From: Takifugu bimaculatus
Lineage: Eukaryota > Chordata > Actinopteri > Tetraodontiformes > Tetraodontidae
Assembly: GCA_004026145.2 (NCBI GenBank)
Contig: CP034975.1
Span: forward strand, 26,780,013 to 26,844,012
Reading direction: 5' to 3'
DNA length: 64,000 bases
Below the pieces are notes generated by a model. The model was given only the letters and a program-made list of their open reading frames with translations. It had not been told where the DNA came from and ran no database searches. The stretch's first letter is position 1, and the number at the start of each line of letters is the position of its first letter. Shown here piece by piece: positions 22,505 through 35,039 of the stretch. A program made the translations under genes and the position numbers.

Positions 22505-22804
22505 TAGTTGTCAGAGCAGCGCGTTACCTGCGGCTCCTCCGCGGGGGGAAGTCGCCTCACCTCAGTCTGGCTGCAGCAGCGAGTCGGGGGAGCACCGGAG
22601 CGAAGCGCCAAACCTCGTTCTTCGTGTGGGTCTGACGTCGCGGCGATGTCAGACCGCACATTTGTCGCCCATGTGAGCGGAATTAAGCCGTCAGATCTGC
22701 GCTGCTGAGGAAGAGGAGCGAGCGCGGAGAGAAGCGAGCGGCGCAGGGAGCTTTTTGGATGGGTTTGGAGCGGGACGTATGCGCCCTGGCCTGGCCTCGC
22801 TCGG
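22505..22804 (+). promoter_or_regulatory. CpG-rich promoter and 5' UTR of tns1
   Basis: Unlike its AT-rich surroundings, this stretch has dense CpG dinucleotides (for example gcgcgttacctgcggctcc, gacgtcgcggcgatgtc and gagcgagcgcgg) just before the tensin start codon. No TATA box is seen. This is the usual form of a CpG-island promoter. Confidence 0.65.
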
Positions 22805-25800
22805 ATGGGATGCACGGTGAGCTTCATCTGCTGTGAAGAGGACTTTTTACAAATGTACCAAAATGAGGTCGAAGAAAAGACAAAGGGGAACCTGACAAAG
22901 GTAAGAAGTTGCGGCTGACGTCGGTTCACTTGAGGCTTGTGCGTTCGCAGTCTGGGCTCGTTTGTTTGCATCTGTGTGCTGAATTCTTCATCAGATGCAG
23001 TGTCTGTCTTTATGTTAACCATGGATAAAGATAAGGTTGTCTGAGCCTTGATTCCAATACAGTCAGGAAGGGGTGTAGCTTTAATTATTGTACTTAAAAA
23101 AACAACAAAAAAAAAACACAAACAAGCGGAGGTGTGTTTCCCTTATAAGAGTTGGCAAAGCTCTTGAAGATTTACCTCCCCAATTTAAAGATTTTTAACC
23201 AATTTCACACGTTCAAGTAGAACTTTACTCACATACAAGCCTTAATCATTCACTCTTTTGAAATATTATGGGGTTTTGCGTGTCTATCGCCATGGAATAT
23301 CCAATTATAACCAGTTTCTATGTCCTGCTATAACTGTTACATCCAGTACTTCTATCCCATTTTAACCAGTCCATTTACTCATAGCTAACTCATTTCTCCT
23401 GTCTTTTCCACTGTAACCAGTCTGTTCTTACTGTTGCTTCTGTCCAGATCAGTCATCTTTAACATTTTAGAGGCTTTCATTTCCAACTTTGTGCACCATT
23501 TGTCTGGGTAAGGATTATTCGTCTTGTTCTTCTTGTTCAGTCTTCTGTTGTTTCAGGATTGAGTGTATTCTACTGTTTGGTAACAGTCTATAGATGTTCT
23601 CCTGCCTATTCTTCACCATCTGAGCTGCAGTTTGGATCTGGATGTCCAGTTGCAGAACACTCTCCTCGGTCCATCCTGCAGCTTTAGAGGACAAAGGTTC
23701 TTGGTGCAGCTGAGGAAATATTTATTTGATGGAGACCAATCATAAATATATCATAGTGTGACTTCTTATGCTTAAAAGTTAGGTGGTAATTTGACAATCT
23801 TGTGTTGCAGCCAGGCTAATATCCACCACGTCAGTTAATGCATATGCACATTGTTTTCTGTTGGCCAATCAAACAGAAATTAGACTTCAATATCAACAAA
23901 CATTACAAATAATGGCTCAGACAGTTGAGAGCTTTTATACTGTTGAAATTTTAAAATAAATTTTTACATGTGTGAACAGCTTTGTTGTTAAGGCAACAAA
24001 ATGGAATGGAATAGTGGAATTAGAAAGTGTTTGTAATCTTTCTAAGATGAAGCATCTGTAATGGAGCTTCAGTGGCAGTCTTCAAGCCATGCTTTCGTTT
24101 TAGACCAGACCATCGGTGTCCCCACACAGACTAATCTGCCTTTTGGCATGAAACATTCAAAAAGTGCTCCTGTGTATGAATAAGGTTCACTAGTAGTGCC
24201 AAGGGCAAATCTGGAAAGGTCAAACCCTCCTTGAATAAAGGATCATGATTGGTAGAAGTGGCCCTGATGTAGGGGGACTGTCTGCTTCTCCCTCATACCC
24301 TCTCCCACATGTCCCCTGTGGTTAGATTCTAAGTTAAGTTTGCACAAGTTGCTGGGTTAGTTTGCAGCCTGAGGCTTTAATATCTTCCCAGGAGGGCGTG
24401 GTCACCGACCTCTGACCCCCCCCATACCAAAAAATCCAATTTGTTTGAAAAACGTAACTAACTTTTAGAAGCAAAACATACTGAATCTAACTAATAACGT
24501 AATATAATAACTATTGTATTGACCACAATGGTCAGGGGGGCCAAGAGTGATGACAGGCTGTAAGAAACTCGCTCTGCAACCAAATGGATTTTTAAAATAA
24601 TCTAAATAGTTCTTTTTAATGTAGATGCACTTCTCCTGGTGGTAATTGTCATTCCTGTGTCCCAGATGAAGAAGAGCCTTTGGTTGCTCCCGTCAGTGGT
24701 AGGCTTAAGAAGACCAACAGGACCGCGATAAGAATCGCCCTGAATGTTAAACCCTCATGGTGTCGAAACTAAAGTTCACAAGCAGGTCTTTGAACCAGGT
24801 GAAGGGGGTCTTGAAAAGCTTCAGAAAGAATGTGCTCGGATCCCAGCGGATGTTTTATGATGGCAAAGCTCAGATCTCCATAACAGAAAATAACCAAACT
24901 TCAAAGAATCCATTGCAAGAAAGCTCAATGGAAAATTCTTTTTTATTTTTTATTTTTTGGAATTAACACATATTTATACTACCTTCAATACTCGATGCAG
25001 TTTCCCTAAAACTGTGATGCGGTTTTAGATGGCAGGAAAATGATCAAATCCCGTGTAAAGCGAAACAAACTTGGAGATCTGAGGGACATTGTGAATATTT
25101 CTCATTTTCCACCAGTGAATTGTTATTTCTATCAAGCCTAATGAGTCTTGGTAGAACTTTCTGTAAGCTGTGGATCCATCTGAGACAGCAGTTCACTGAT
25201 TAGAACCTCATGGCAACAGTTGAACTCGAGCTGTTTCTGGATTTTGGATCATTGTCTGACAGTAATCTCATTGCGCTGCTGTGCTAAGATTTGAATAGTT
25301 TATTCTCCGAGTGAGGCCAGAATAACACATATCTACTAAAAAATTCAGCAACACTCCTAGTCAGTTGTCCTGGATTAACTGTGCTTTTTGTGCGAGCCTG
25401 TATTTCACAGAAGTGGGACTTAAAATGCACAAAATGCCTTAATCAACTGTAAGTTTGGTATTTAGTAAATAAATAAATAAAAAACCCACTTAGAACATAA
25501 ATTAATACTTTAGTTATTGTAAAAGGTGGTCGAACAAAATATGCCAAATTAAATATAATACTATTTTAATGGTGCTTAATTAAAAAAAAAGGCTTCTTTT
25601 CAAATAACAATAATGCCTTCAAGATGAATTGCAAATGAGAAATAACTTCTTTATTCAGTATTTTGAGTAGATGAATGAGCCCTATGTAAGATCCACCCAT
25701 GCAACAATATATATGTTCATAAATGTCATAAATGCAGCCTCACTCAATAACGCTCTCCTGGCTTTAAGAGTCTACTTCCGATGAAACTGTCCTACAGTGC

Positions 25801-28800
25801 CCCCCCAAATCTCGTAGTCGTCCACGTCCCTCCCATCGTTCTGAGAGGCAGCAGTGTCACATGGCACACAGCGAAGAGCTGAAACTTACCTGCTGCCCCT
25901 ATAGCATTCCAGTGAATAGTTTAGCTGTGGGGGAACAGTGTGCCCTCTGTGCTGTGGCTCTTGTAGAGGCCTATCATTTCAATCCTACCTGCCGGTACTG
26001 ACCTGCACATGAGCCGCAGAACAAGACCCTCTCTGTGTTTTCCTTTGTGGAAGTCTGCCCGGTGTGTGTTTGACCTGGGAGAGGGTTGTCATACCTCAGC
26101 AAGGCTGACCTTTGTCTTTTTACCTCTGTGCTCGCAGGAATTTCACCTTTTATTCCAGAGGAGGAAGCTTCTTCAAAATTTAACAGTCCTTGCAAACAGA
26201 TATCACGTTAAAGAAGCGGACAGAAAGAAATGTGTGGGACAAATATCAGCCCTGGGCCGTGGATGGTGTAGGAGGTGGGCACCTCCTGGCATGGTTTGAG
26301 TCAGACTCCTTTCATTGTGGAGGGGGCATTTTCTCTCTGGACCTTTGTGGACCTTCCCCTGCCGCTCTGATTCCACCAGCAGTCCAGAAACATGTAAACC
26401 ATGGTGATAAATTAAGTTTAATGGACAAGTATCTGGTCTTTTAGTAAGTTAAAATGATAAGAAGTGACACCAGACACCCAGATGTTGCTCCTCATTGATG
26501 TGTGACGGCACATCGACATGCTCTCTGCGACTCTGGTGCAAGTTCAAGTCTTGATGTGGGAGAATGGGAGCTGAGCGAGCAGCAGATGAGCCACCCGAGC
26601 AGGTTATGGAGCATCTGTCAGGCAACCCCAAACAGATCCTTTTACTCATGTGCTCAAGTGTCCAACTGGTGGCGTCTGAGAGACACAATTAACAGTGGAT
26701 CAGATTTTGGTTTGAAGGGTTTTGGGGGTATTTTAGGAATTTGAAATTCAGATATTTGCTTTCTTTTTTTGGTGAGGGGCAGCTGTGCTGTCAGAAAAAG
26801 GGGCAGTAATTCTAGACCCACATTTCCCAACATGGTGGCTTAAAGTCTAATTTTGATTTGATGAGGTCTCTCTCCATTATGCTACCAACAGCCAATTAAA
26901 TCAGTTCTTGCCAGCAGATCTTGACTTGATGCATTTGAACAAACCTTTTAATGCCCTCATTTAAGAAACCTGCTGCTTAATTGTTTTGGCCCGGAGGGTC
27001 GAGAAACAGGATTCACCTTTAATGTGAGGAAGGTTCACAGAAACTAATATTTCCCTTGGTCTCTTTTGTAGATGAAAAGCAGCCATTGCTGTGTGCATTT
27101 GCCCTGTGAAAAGTCTTCTCCCAGTGCTCACCAGCCAGTGTGGAATCTGCTTATAATTTGATCCGTTTTATCCACTCTGGTCATCCGTGTCTTGGCGTTC
27201 TAAGCTGCCTAGTTAAAGGATGTGTGAATCCGATGAGCGGATATTTCTTTTCCGAACTGCCTTTCAGGACATTAGGGATTCAGTGATGTGTAACGTTCCC
27301 CACAATGCCTGTGGAACAAGAAGATAATGGGGGTACAATAGGACTTCTTTGAGCTTCTTAAAGTGTCTTTAATTCACTTTGCAATGCACTGTGGATAGAA
27401 TGACAGGATGATAGATTGAGGCACAGGGTAACTGTATTTCCCCCTCTGGGGTCACGGTTGTGTGCCCCTTTTCTTGGAATGTAAAGCAGGCATCCTGACT
27501 TCCACCTTTGCCTCAGACCTTGTGGATTCAATGTGACATAATGCCCTCTGTACCATCCAGCTCCGACTGCTTTGTACGCCGATGAATGTGGCCTTTATTT
27601 TGCAGTTTTGTTGACATTTCTCTAAGCCTCGGGGGATTTCCTTGTCTCCCCCAACACTTGACAAGATGTGGCAATCACTTTTGGCAACATCCAGATCCCA
27701 CAAAGTCTCACTCTGGGGGCCTCTGTTGCTATTCAGCGGGCTTCCCAGTGATGGACAGGAAGCTGGACTCTCCCAGGTCACAGTCATTCCACCTCAAAAT
27801 GTGTCTTTTGTTAACACTTGTGGCTCTTCTCCATTCAAAAGCTGTTTTCGGCTACAGTCGGATGCGTTACCCAGGTCAGCCAGTCGTGCTTTCAGTATCT
27901 GTAGAATGTTTTTCTTTTTGGGATATAATAAATCCCACACATGCTGGATAAAAGAGAGCAAGCCTCTCTCTCCCTCTGTCTCTCTCTCTCTTTATTTTGC
28001 TCCAGTGCTTGTAACAAGCTGAGGCAGATCATTGTTGCTAGTTCGCCCTCAGTGGTTTTAAAAGGATAGGCTTGCACACTTTGGCATTCCACTGGGAGGA
28101 ATTTAACTGGTATTTGCGCTGGAATGTGGCTTTTGACTGGACTGGGAGGAGATGTGTAATGGGATTTACAAAACCATGAAATCTAATAAACATATTAGGC
28201 TGCACACTATCAGCGCTCATATTATGAGGATCTGTTGGATCAATATATGAAAACCTTTGGTTGGTGGTGGAAATGAACATTGCAGTGGTCCTTAATATTT
28301 TAAAACACCTTTTAATAAATGTCAAAGAAGTTACAATCTATATTATTGCGCTATCCACTAGTGTATATAAATGGGAAAATTGAGCATAAAATGTCATATA
28401 AAATAATGCAATAGTTTAACTGAACATTAACGGCTGTTGTTTCGTGATGCGACGTCTCCACGGTGCCTTAAAATAACACAAGGAGTGACAACAGTTGATT
28501 GTCCTGCAAGAAAATGTCTCAAGCTTGTTGTTATTATTAGCACAACGGGAGTAGAAACTCAACTGTACTCTATTAAAAAAGCAACAGCAAATGTTCCAGG
28601 GTTCCGAGCTGATCCCTGTTAATGACAGCGGGTGTGTCCTGTTCTACGCGCCATGCGAAGGAATCTTTAATGAAATCACACTCTTGGACCCAGTACCGCA
28701 CATTTGCTACACACGCCTGTAATCCTACACAAGCAGCACCAGCGCGCCACACATTTATATTTAAAGTACCAGCTTAACTTACAACATCCCCCATAGTGTT

Positions 28801-28804
28801 CACA

Positions 28805-28849
<45 letters not shown>

Positions 28850-31800
28850 AGAAGAAATGATAGGATATAGATTTGGATTTATCTTAATACATCCACCACT
28901 ATCTCTGTAATAACATAATTAAATCACGAGGCAGGACAGCTTTAGAATGACAGGTGGGATGTAAAGGGACTTTATAGCTTCAGTGGGATGAATGTCTAGG
29001 GAATAGATTAAAAAAAAAAGTTTTGTTTTATTTTTTAGTAAATATATGTTTGTTTATATTGATCAAATGCAAGTTGCAGGAACTGAAAAGTAATTTTGCC
29101 CTCAAGTGCTTAATCTGTCCTGCAGGTTACAGATTATGTTATTATCTGTTTTCAGATATGTTTTGATTTTAACCATTTAGCAGTTCAGCACCATAAAACA
29201 CATTAACCAGTTAACTGGAGGACATCCCAGTCATCTTTCTCATCTTTTTTAAATCATTCTTGCATTTCCACATGCTCGCTTACGATACGACGGCTGTAAT
29301 CAGGTTTAACGTTGAGTTTATGCTGAGATACAGTGGACAAATAAATAAAAAAAATAGGTTTTTAGTGAGAATAACAGAATGGGTGGATGAAGGAATCGCG
29401 GCAATGCTGTTAATTGTTGTTGAGGAGATGCTTGGGGGGGGGGCTTCTGTCGAGTGTGTGGTGAAATCATTTGAAGGTCATTCTTTATTTATTTATTTAT
29501 TTTACAGTTTTCTGTCCAAGTGGGTCTGTCCAGTCTCTTGCTTTACTTGCTGCTTGCTCGATGATGTTCCTCTGAAAGCACTGTACGACGGTCAGTAATT
29601 GATCCCTGTTTGTCCTAGCCCGTAACTGCAAACGTAGAGCCCATCAAGATGCCAGGGTTGGATTTGCCTGACGTTATGTCAGACACTGGACAAATGTCGG
29701 AATTTCACGGCTCTTTTATCCCTCGGAGGAAAGCGTGTGACACTGTTTGCTTGCCGTCTGGACGCGTCCCTGTCATGTTGACTTGGAAATAAGCTGTCAT
29801 GAGGGGAAAATGAAGAGAACCAGTGATGCAAAGAATGTCTTTTTCATTTGGGGCACTTTAAACCAGAGCTAATGACAGGATAAGGATATGGCCTTTTCAG
29901 TCTTGATAGAGTCATTGCCATTTCCCTGGATTTTATGAGTTACTTGCACACAAAGAGCTATAGATTTTTTTCCAATTAGCAACATCTAAATTCCCTAATT
30001 AACTTGTAAACATTTCAAAAAACCTCACTTCTAATTAAATGGTCCGTTGAGAGTTGTCTTTGTTTTTAGGAATCAATCATGTTTCAGTAGGACAATGTCG
30101 CACAGCCCCTCCTGCGCAACTGTTACCAAGTTGTAAAATGTTCTGAAAGCGAAGCCCCTTTTTTCTGAAGCACTGACTGACTGTAATGTAAACACCATTA
30201 AAAGCTCCCACAGCGAGGTGATGTCTGCGCAATATCCCAGCGCTTCCCTCCAACAAGCTTTGTTCTTCAGAAGTTAATTTAATTAAGGCAGACAAAAGGC
30301 CACTGGCACCAATAAAATTTGGGTGAAATGTGAAGCCATGCGACGGTCACACCGCACGGCAGACACACACGCATGCACACGCACGCACGATCTCGGGGCC
30401 ATTCAGGCATGACTTACATTTGCATAATGCCCAACTATTGGGTAGACACGCCTTCGTCATGGGCAACAGCTGGCACCCAGAAGGAATTCCGCTCCTTTAT
30501 TGGGAGAAACTCTGAGACTGACTGCGTCCTCACTTTTATAGCTAAATGCGATAATGAAGACGCATACAGTATGCACCTTTTCAGTTGTACTCCTTGTAAA
30601 GGAAGTATTTATTTATGTATACTTGCCCCCCTGACTATCTGCTACACCTTTCATGCCCTTTAAATAGAGTGTTGAGTTGCTGATGCACATACAAGCGGGT
30701 GACCTCCTGGCCAAGGTGATGGGGGGGGGTTAGTGATGAGAGTCAATGGAGCTCTGCGCCAACCGTATATAATATTATTTAGCAATTTCAGCCTGATTCG
30801 CTTGATAATTATGAAAAAAAAAAACCCAGCAGGGGGCCGTCAGTGTTATGGTTAGGGTTGTAGTAATTGTGCAGAGTTTATTTTGTACACTGAGGTCCTG
30901 AAAGCACTGCGGGCCCCTGGGCAAGGCCCTTAACCCCCAAATGCTTCCCTGGCCCCACAGCTGTCCTCTACTCTTTAGGGGAGGGTTAAAGGCAGAGAAG
31001 TTATTTCACATGTCAAAAATCCCGCTCACATATCACAATATAACAACTGTCTGAATTCAATAAATTGAAAGTTGATAAATGCAACACATGTTAAAATGAT
31101 GAATAGTGTTTGACAGTGTTATCACTATGCAGCGTTTATCAGCCTCCATAAATCTACATCTGAATTGAAACCATTTCCTAGTGACTAACCATGACATCAC
31201 CGATTTTTACGATGACTTAATGCAGAACATGTGTGATATGTGGTAAAATGCCAACGGTTCAAGATCCCACACATGCCTTTCAAAGTAAATATAACCTCTT
31301 TTTTTTCAAGACCTTGTTAAAGTTCAGTCAGGAGGAGAAGAGTTGGAGTGAAAAATGTTCATGTGACGCCACCTCTGTCTTCCACCCAGCATCCTCCGCT
31401 CCCTGAAACCCTCCGTGCTCATGGACGAGCGGCAGTGAATGCACCAGTTCCGAGGTGTCTGTTTAAAAACAACGGAGCAGCCAATGGCACTGGGTTTACG
31501 TTTCGCTGCCGAGACATCGTCCTCTCAGCTGTCAGCGCCTCCAGTGTTCTGGGACATTTACGCTCAACAACGCTTTTTTTTCCCTTTCTTTTACCTGTCG
31601 TAAAAAAGTGATACATTTTACAGCCGTGCAGTTTATCTTTTAACTCTTTCATTAAAAGCAAGTGAATGAATCCCACCCTGCTGTAAGTGGTCGTGACTGA
31701 CAGCTGCAAACTCTGGCCATAGATGAACTTATCTAAATGGGCAAAGAGATAAGATAAAAATAAGATAAGACCTGACCCACTAAGGGGAAATTCCAGTAGA

Positions 31801-32484
31801 GGAGCGTGCATGAATGCTGCATGGGAAAGACTACATTGGTATTGACATTCACTCTTTAGTGTAAGATTGTTTGTTCCACATGAAGAATTGAAGAAATTCA
31901 CTTTCTCAAACAAATACAGCAGCATTTGTGAAGAAAGGAAGACAACAGCTGCAGCATAGAGGTATCTTGGGGTGCTGAAGTGTCCGTTAACCTGCTTCTT
32001 AACAGGATATATGTGGTTTTCAGGAGTGCAGGAGACCCTCTGCATTTTTCCTGACCGCCAGCAAACTTAAGACTCTCGTATTATTTCAGCTTGCTGCAGA
32101 ATTCCTGCAGGATTCCGATCTCAAGGCAGGTGTCTGTAGCCTGTTACACGTGAGAGACTGGCCTTTGGTTCAGCTGGATTCCATTTCAGAATTTTGAAGT
32201 GAAATTCTGTCTTTATCCCCCGTTTCCTGAAAGTGAACACCACATATTTTCTGTTGTCATTAATTTTGGCCTATTTTGTTCAACTTGCGGGAGGAGAAAG
32301 GATCCCTGCAACGTGTGACGGTGGGCAGAGAGGTTTAGAAACTGTTTTTTGTTACTGGCTGATATAGTTGATCTTTAATGTGAAAGCAGTGATGCAGTTT
32401 CTGGAAGACTCAGAATCTCCTCAAAGCAAAACAGCCCCTGGTATTCTCACTTTCCATGGTGTAAACCCTTGACACTGGCCTTCA

Positions 32485-32531
<47 letters not shown>

Positions 32532-35004
32532 GTGTGTGTGTGTGTGTCTGTTTCCTTTCTGCTTGCTAACAATACAGCTCAGGAAGTATGTCAGGATAAA
32601 GGCTGGACCGCTAGGCTCTCTTTGGTCAGTGCATCCAACTTTTCGGGACAATAAGTTGTTAATGCCAGAAGAAGCCTACGCGGTGTTAGAGAGAGCCACG
32701 GATCCGTGAAAGGGAATTACTGCCCCAGGTGTCTTCAGGGAAAGACACCATGGCCATGTCGCTCTGGATGGTGAGTGCTGTTCCAACATGTCAGCTTTAA
32801 CTGTGGGTGGCCAGAGGTCTGGTTAGCTCCACCACAGTGCACAAAGCAAGTGAAGCTTTTTTCCTGCTTGTGACTGATTGACCAGCAACTCGTCTTACTG
32901 TTCCTGTGTAAAGTAACAGTTGTGCCATGGACATTAGACCTCAGATGGTTTAGATTTATGTGAGGCGATTGGACACGGATCACCAACCATCTGGTTTGTA
33001 ACATGTCATTGGGAATGAGTCGAGTATCTACTGTACATATGGACTCTGACTTCATAGTTGGCTCTCTTTCTAATGCGTGAAATGGTGAAATGTAAAGCTG
33101 TTATCATAGATTTCTGGATTGGAGCAGTAAATCTCAGAATGTCTGCTTTTTAAATGTTGGAGAACATTATTCAATTTCAGTGAGAATTCAATGTCGTCAT
33201 AACAGAAAAATGAGAAACAAATTACCTAGAATTGGGTTTGCTCTGGATTTACAGTGCTTCCTGTTTACTGTTGGACAGCTCACGCTGGCGTTTAGTCCTG
33301 ATATTGAGAGATGATACCAGGTTGCATTTGCTTTTAACACAGAGAGCAACATAGGGACCTGGACGGTATTGGGGAAACACAAATTTCATGGTTAGATTCT
33401 TGAAAGTAATATGAAATTTCAGTCAGGTCTTCTGATTTTCAGGTCTTTGTGTCTCTCTTTTGGTCCATCGTCCGAGGCGAGCGGTTCGTTCTCAGGGTTT
33501 TCTCATCAGCTGATTGTCAGATGTCTATTCAGGACGCAGGAACTTTCAGACTGATGACTGTTTTACAAATGGGTCGCCTGTCTCAGGAGGCAGGCGGCCA
33601 TTTATCTCCGGTCAGCCTCAGCTGGTGCCTGTTAGGAGAAGGCTTCTTTAATTAGCCGTCAGTGGCTCCTTGGCTAATTCCACTTAGTGCACATCAACAT
33701 GAGGCCAAAACACACCGATGCCTTTAATCTTGTTTATCTGCAGCTGTCACAGAGTTAAATGAGCAGTGTTGGGTTATTTTAAAAACATTATTAAAGGTGG
33801 AAGTCACAATGTCTCGTTTAACTTTCATTTTGAATTTAGGTTTAATTTTGTACACAATTGGTGAAATCTGCGAGTCCCCATTCCACTTGAAGACAGAGCT
33901 TATTCTCTCAGTCCTGCTAAGAGCTCTGACTTCATTACTACTGATATTGGCTACATGATTATATCTGATGAGCTCTCAATCCTAAACTGGATGCCTTAGA
34001 TCAATAGCGTGTGGGCCAGGGGGTAATTCCTGCATTAATCACAGCTTCTCCACTCGAGTCGTTTCTGCGAAACACAATATTGAACCCAATGTAAATGTTG
34101 TTATGCTACTGGCTTGTTTTGATTTTAGATTAGCTCTGCTCCTGTTGGAGTGACGGTGACAAACTGTTTCTGGACATACTCACCGGATGTCACTCTGGAT
34201 GGTGAGAACAATGGAGCTTTTGTAAGCTCGGTACACAATGTCCTTCATGTTCATTAATTGTTGCTGAAAAGCTCTGAAATGTGCAATCAGATTCGGTTCT
34301 GATGAGGCAGCTGAAGCATCCCAAATTCCTTGATATGCATATTCATACCTACACCGTAAAATGAACCATGTATTTCAATTAATTTGCACATCACTGATGG
34401 GGTAATGCAATAAACTGATGAATTTCTACCACCAGCTGTGGCCTAAACTGTTCTCAGCCGCTGACTCAACCCACAGCCAGACGCTTCCCCCCTCTGGAGG
34501 CAACGTTGACCCTTATTCTCTGGTCTGGTTTCCTCGACATGACAACAGACTGGATGTGTCGGGTCGAGGCCGTAGATGAGCTCATTGTTTGTGCTGCTGA
34601 GAGTCAGGAGGCACCCATGACGTTGCCCAGGCTGTCAAACGTCACTTTGTCTGAAGAGACGGGCCCAGCAGGAAGACAATACCTGCATTTGGTTGATGAA
34701 GGTTTTAAGCATCACGAAGCAGCGCCAGCGTTGGGTTCTTGGCTAAAAAATGTTCTTGACCTCAGAAGGGAAATAAAGGAACATCCCCCCTCCAGGAAGA
34801 ATATGCCCAAATTTAACAGCAGGCACACTTCAGTATTTTCACCAAAAAGTCAAATGCTTCCCTCTTTTATGTCCCTGAAAGGGAAAAAAAAGAGGAGTAA
34901 ACTTCCTTTTATTCGGTAAAGGCCAAAGTCAAATGTAACGAAACAGAAAAAAAAAATAAAAAAAAATATATATATATGTGTGTGTGTGTGTGTGTATATA
35001 TATG

Positions 35005-35039
<35 letters not shown>

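Noticed and set aside
22399..23121. 240-codon minus-strand frame across the tns1 promoter and first exon
   Set aside because: It is antisense to the CpG-rich promoter, where stops are rare by composition. It has no domain and no splice support.
31419..32045. 208-codon minus-strand frame in tns1 intron 1
   Set aside because: No recognisable domain, and mixed, biased composition. It also covers a repeat-like agataaga...ggggaaattcc stretch. Treated as chance.
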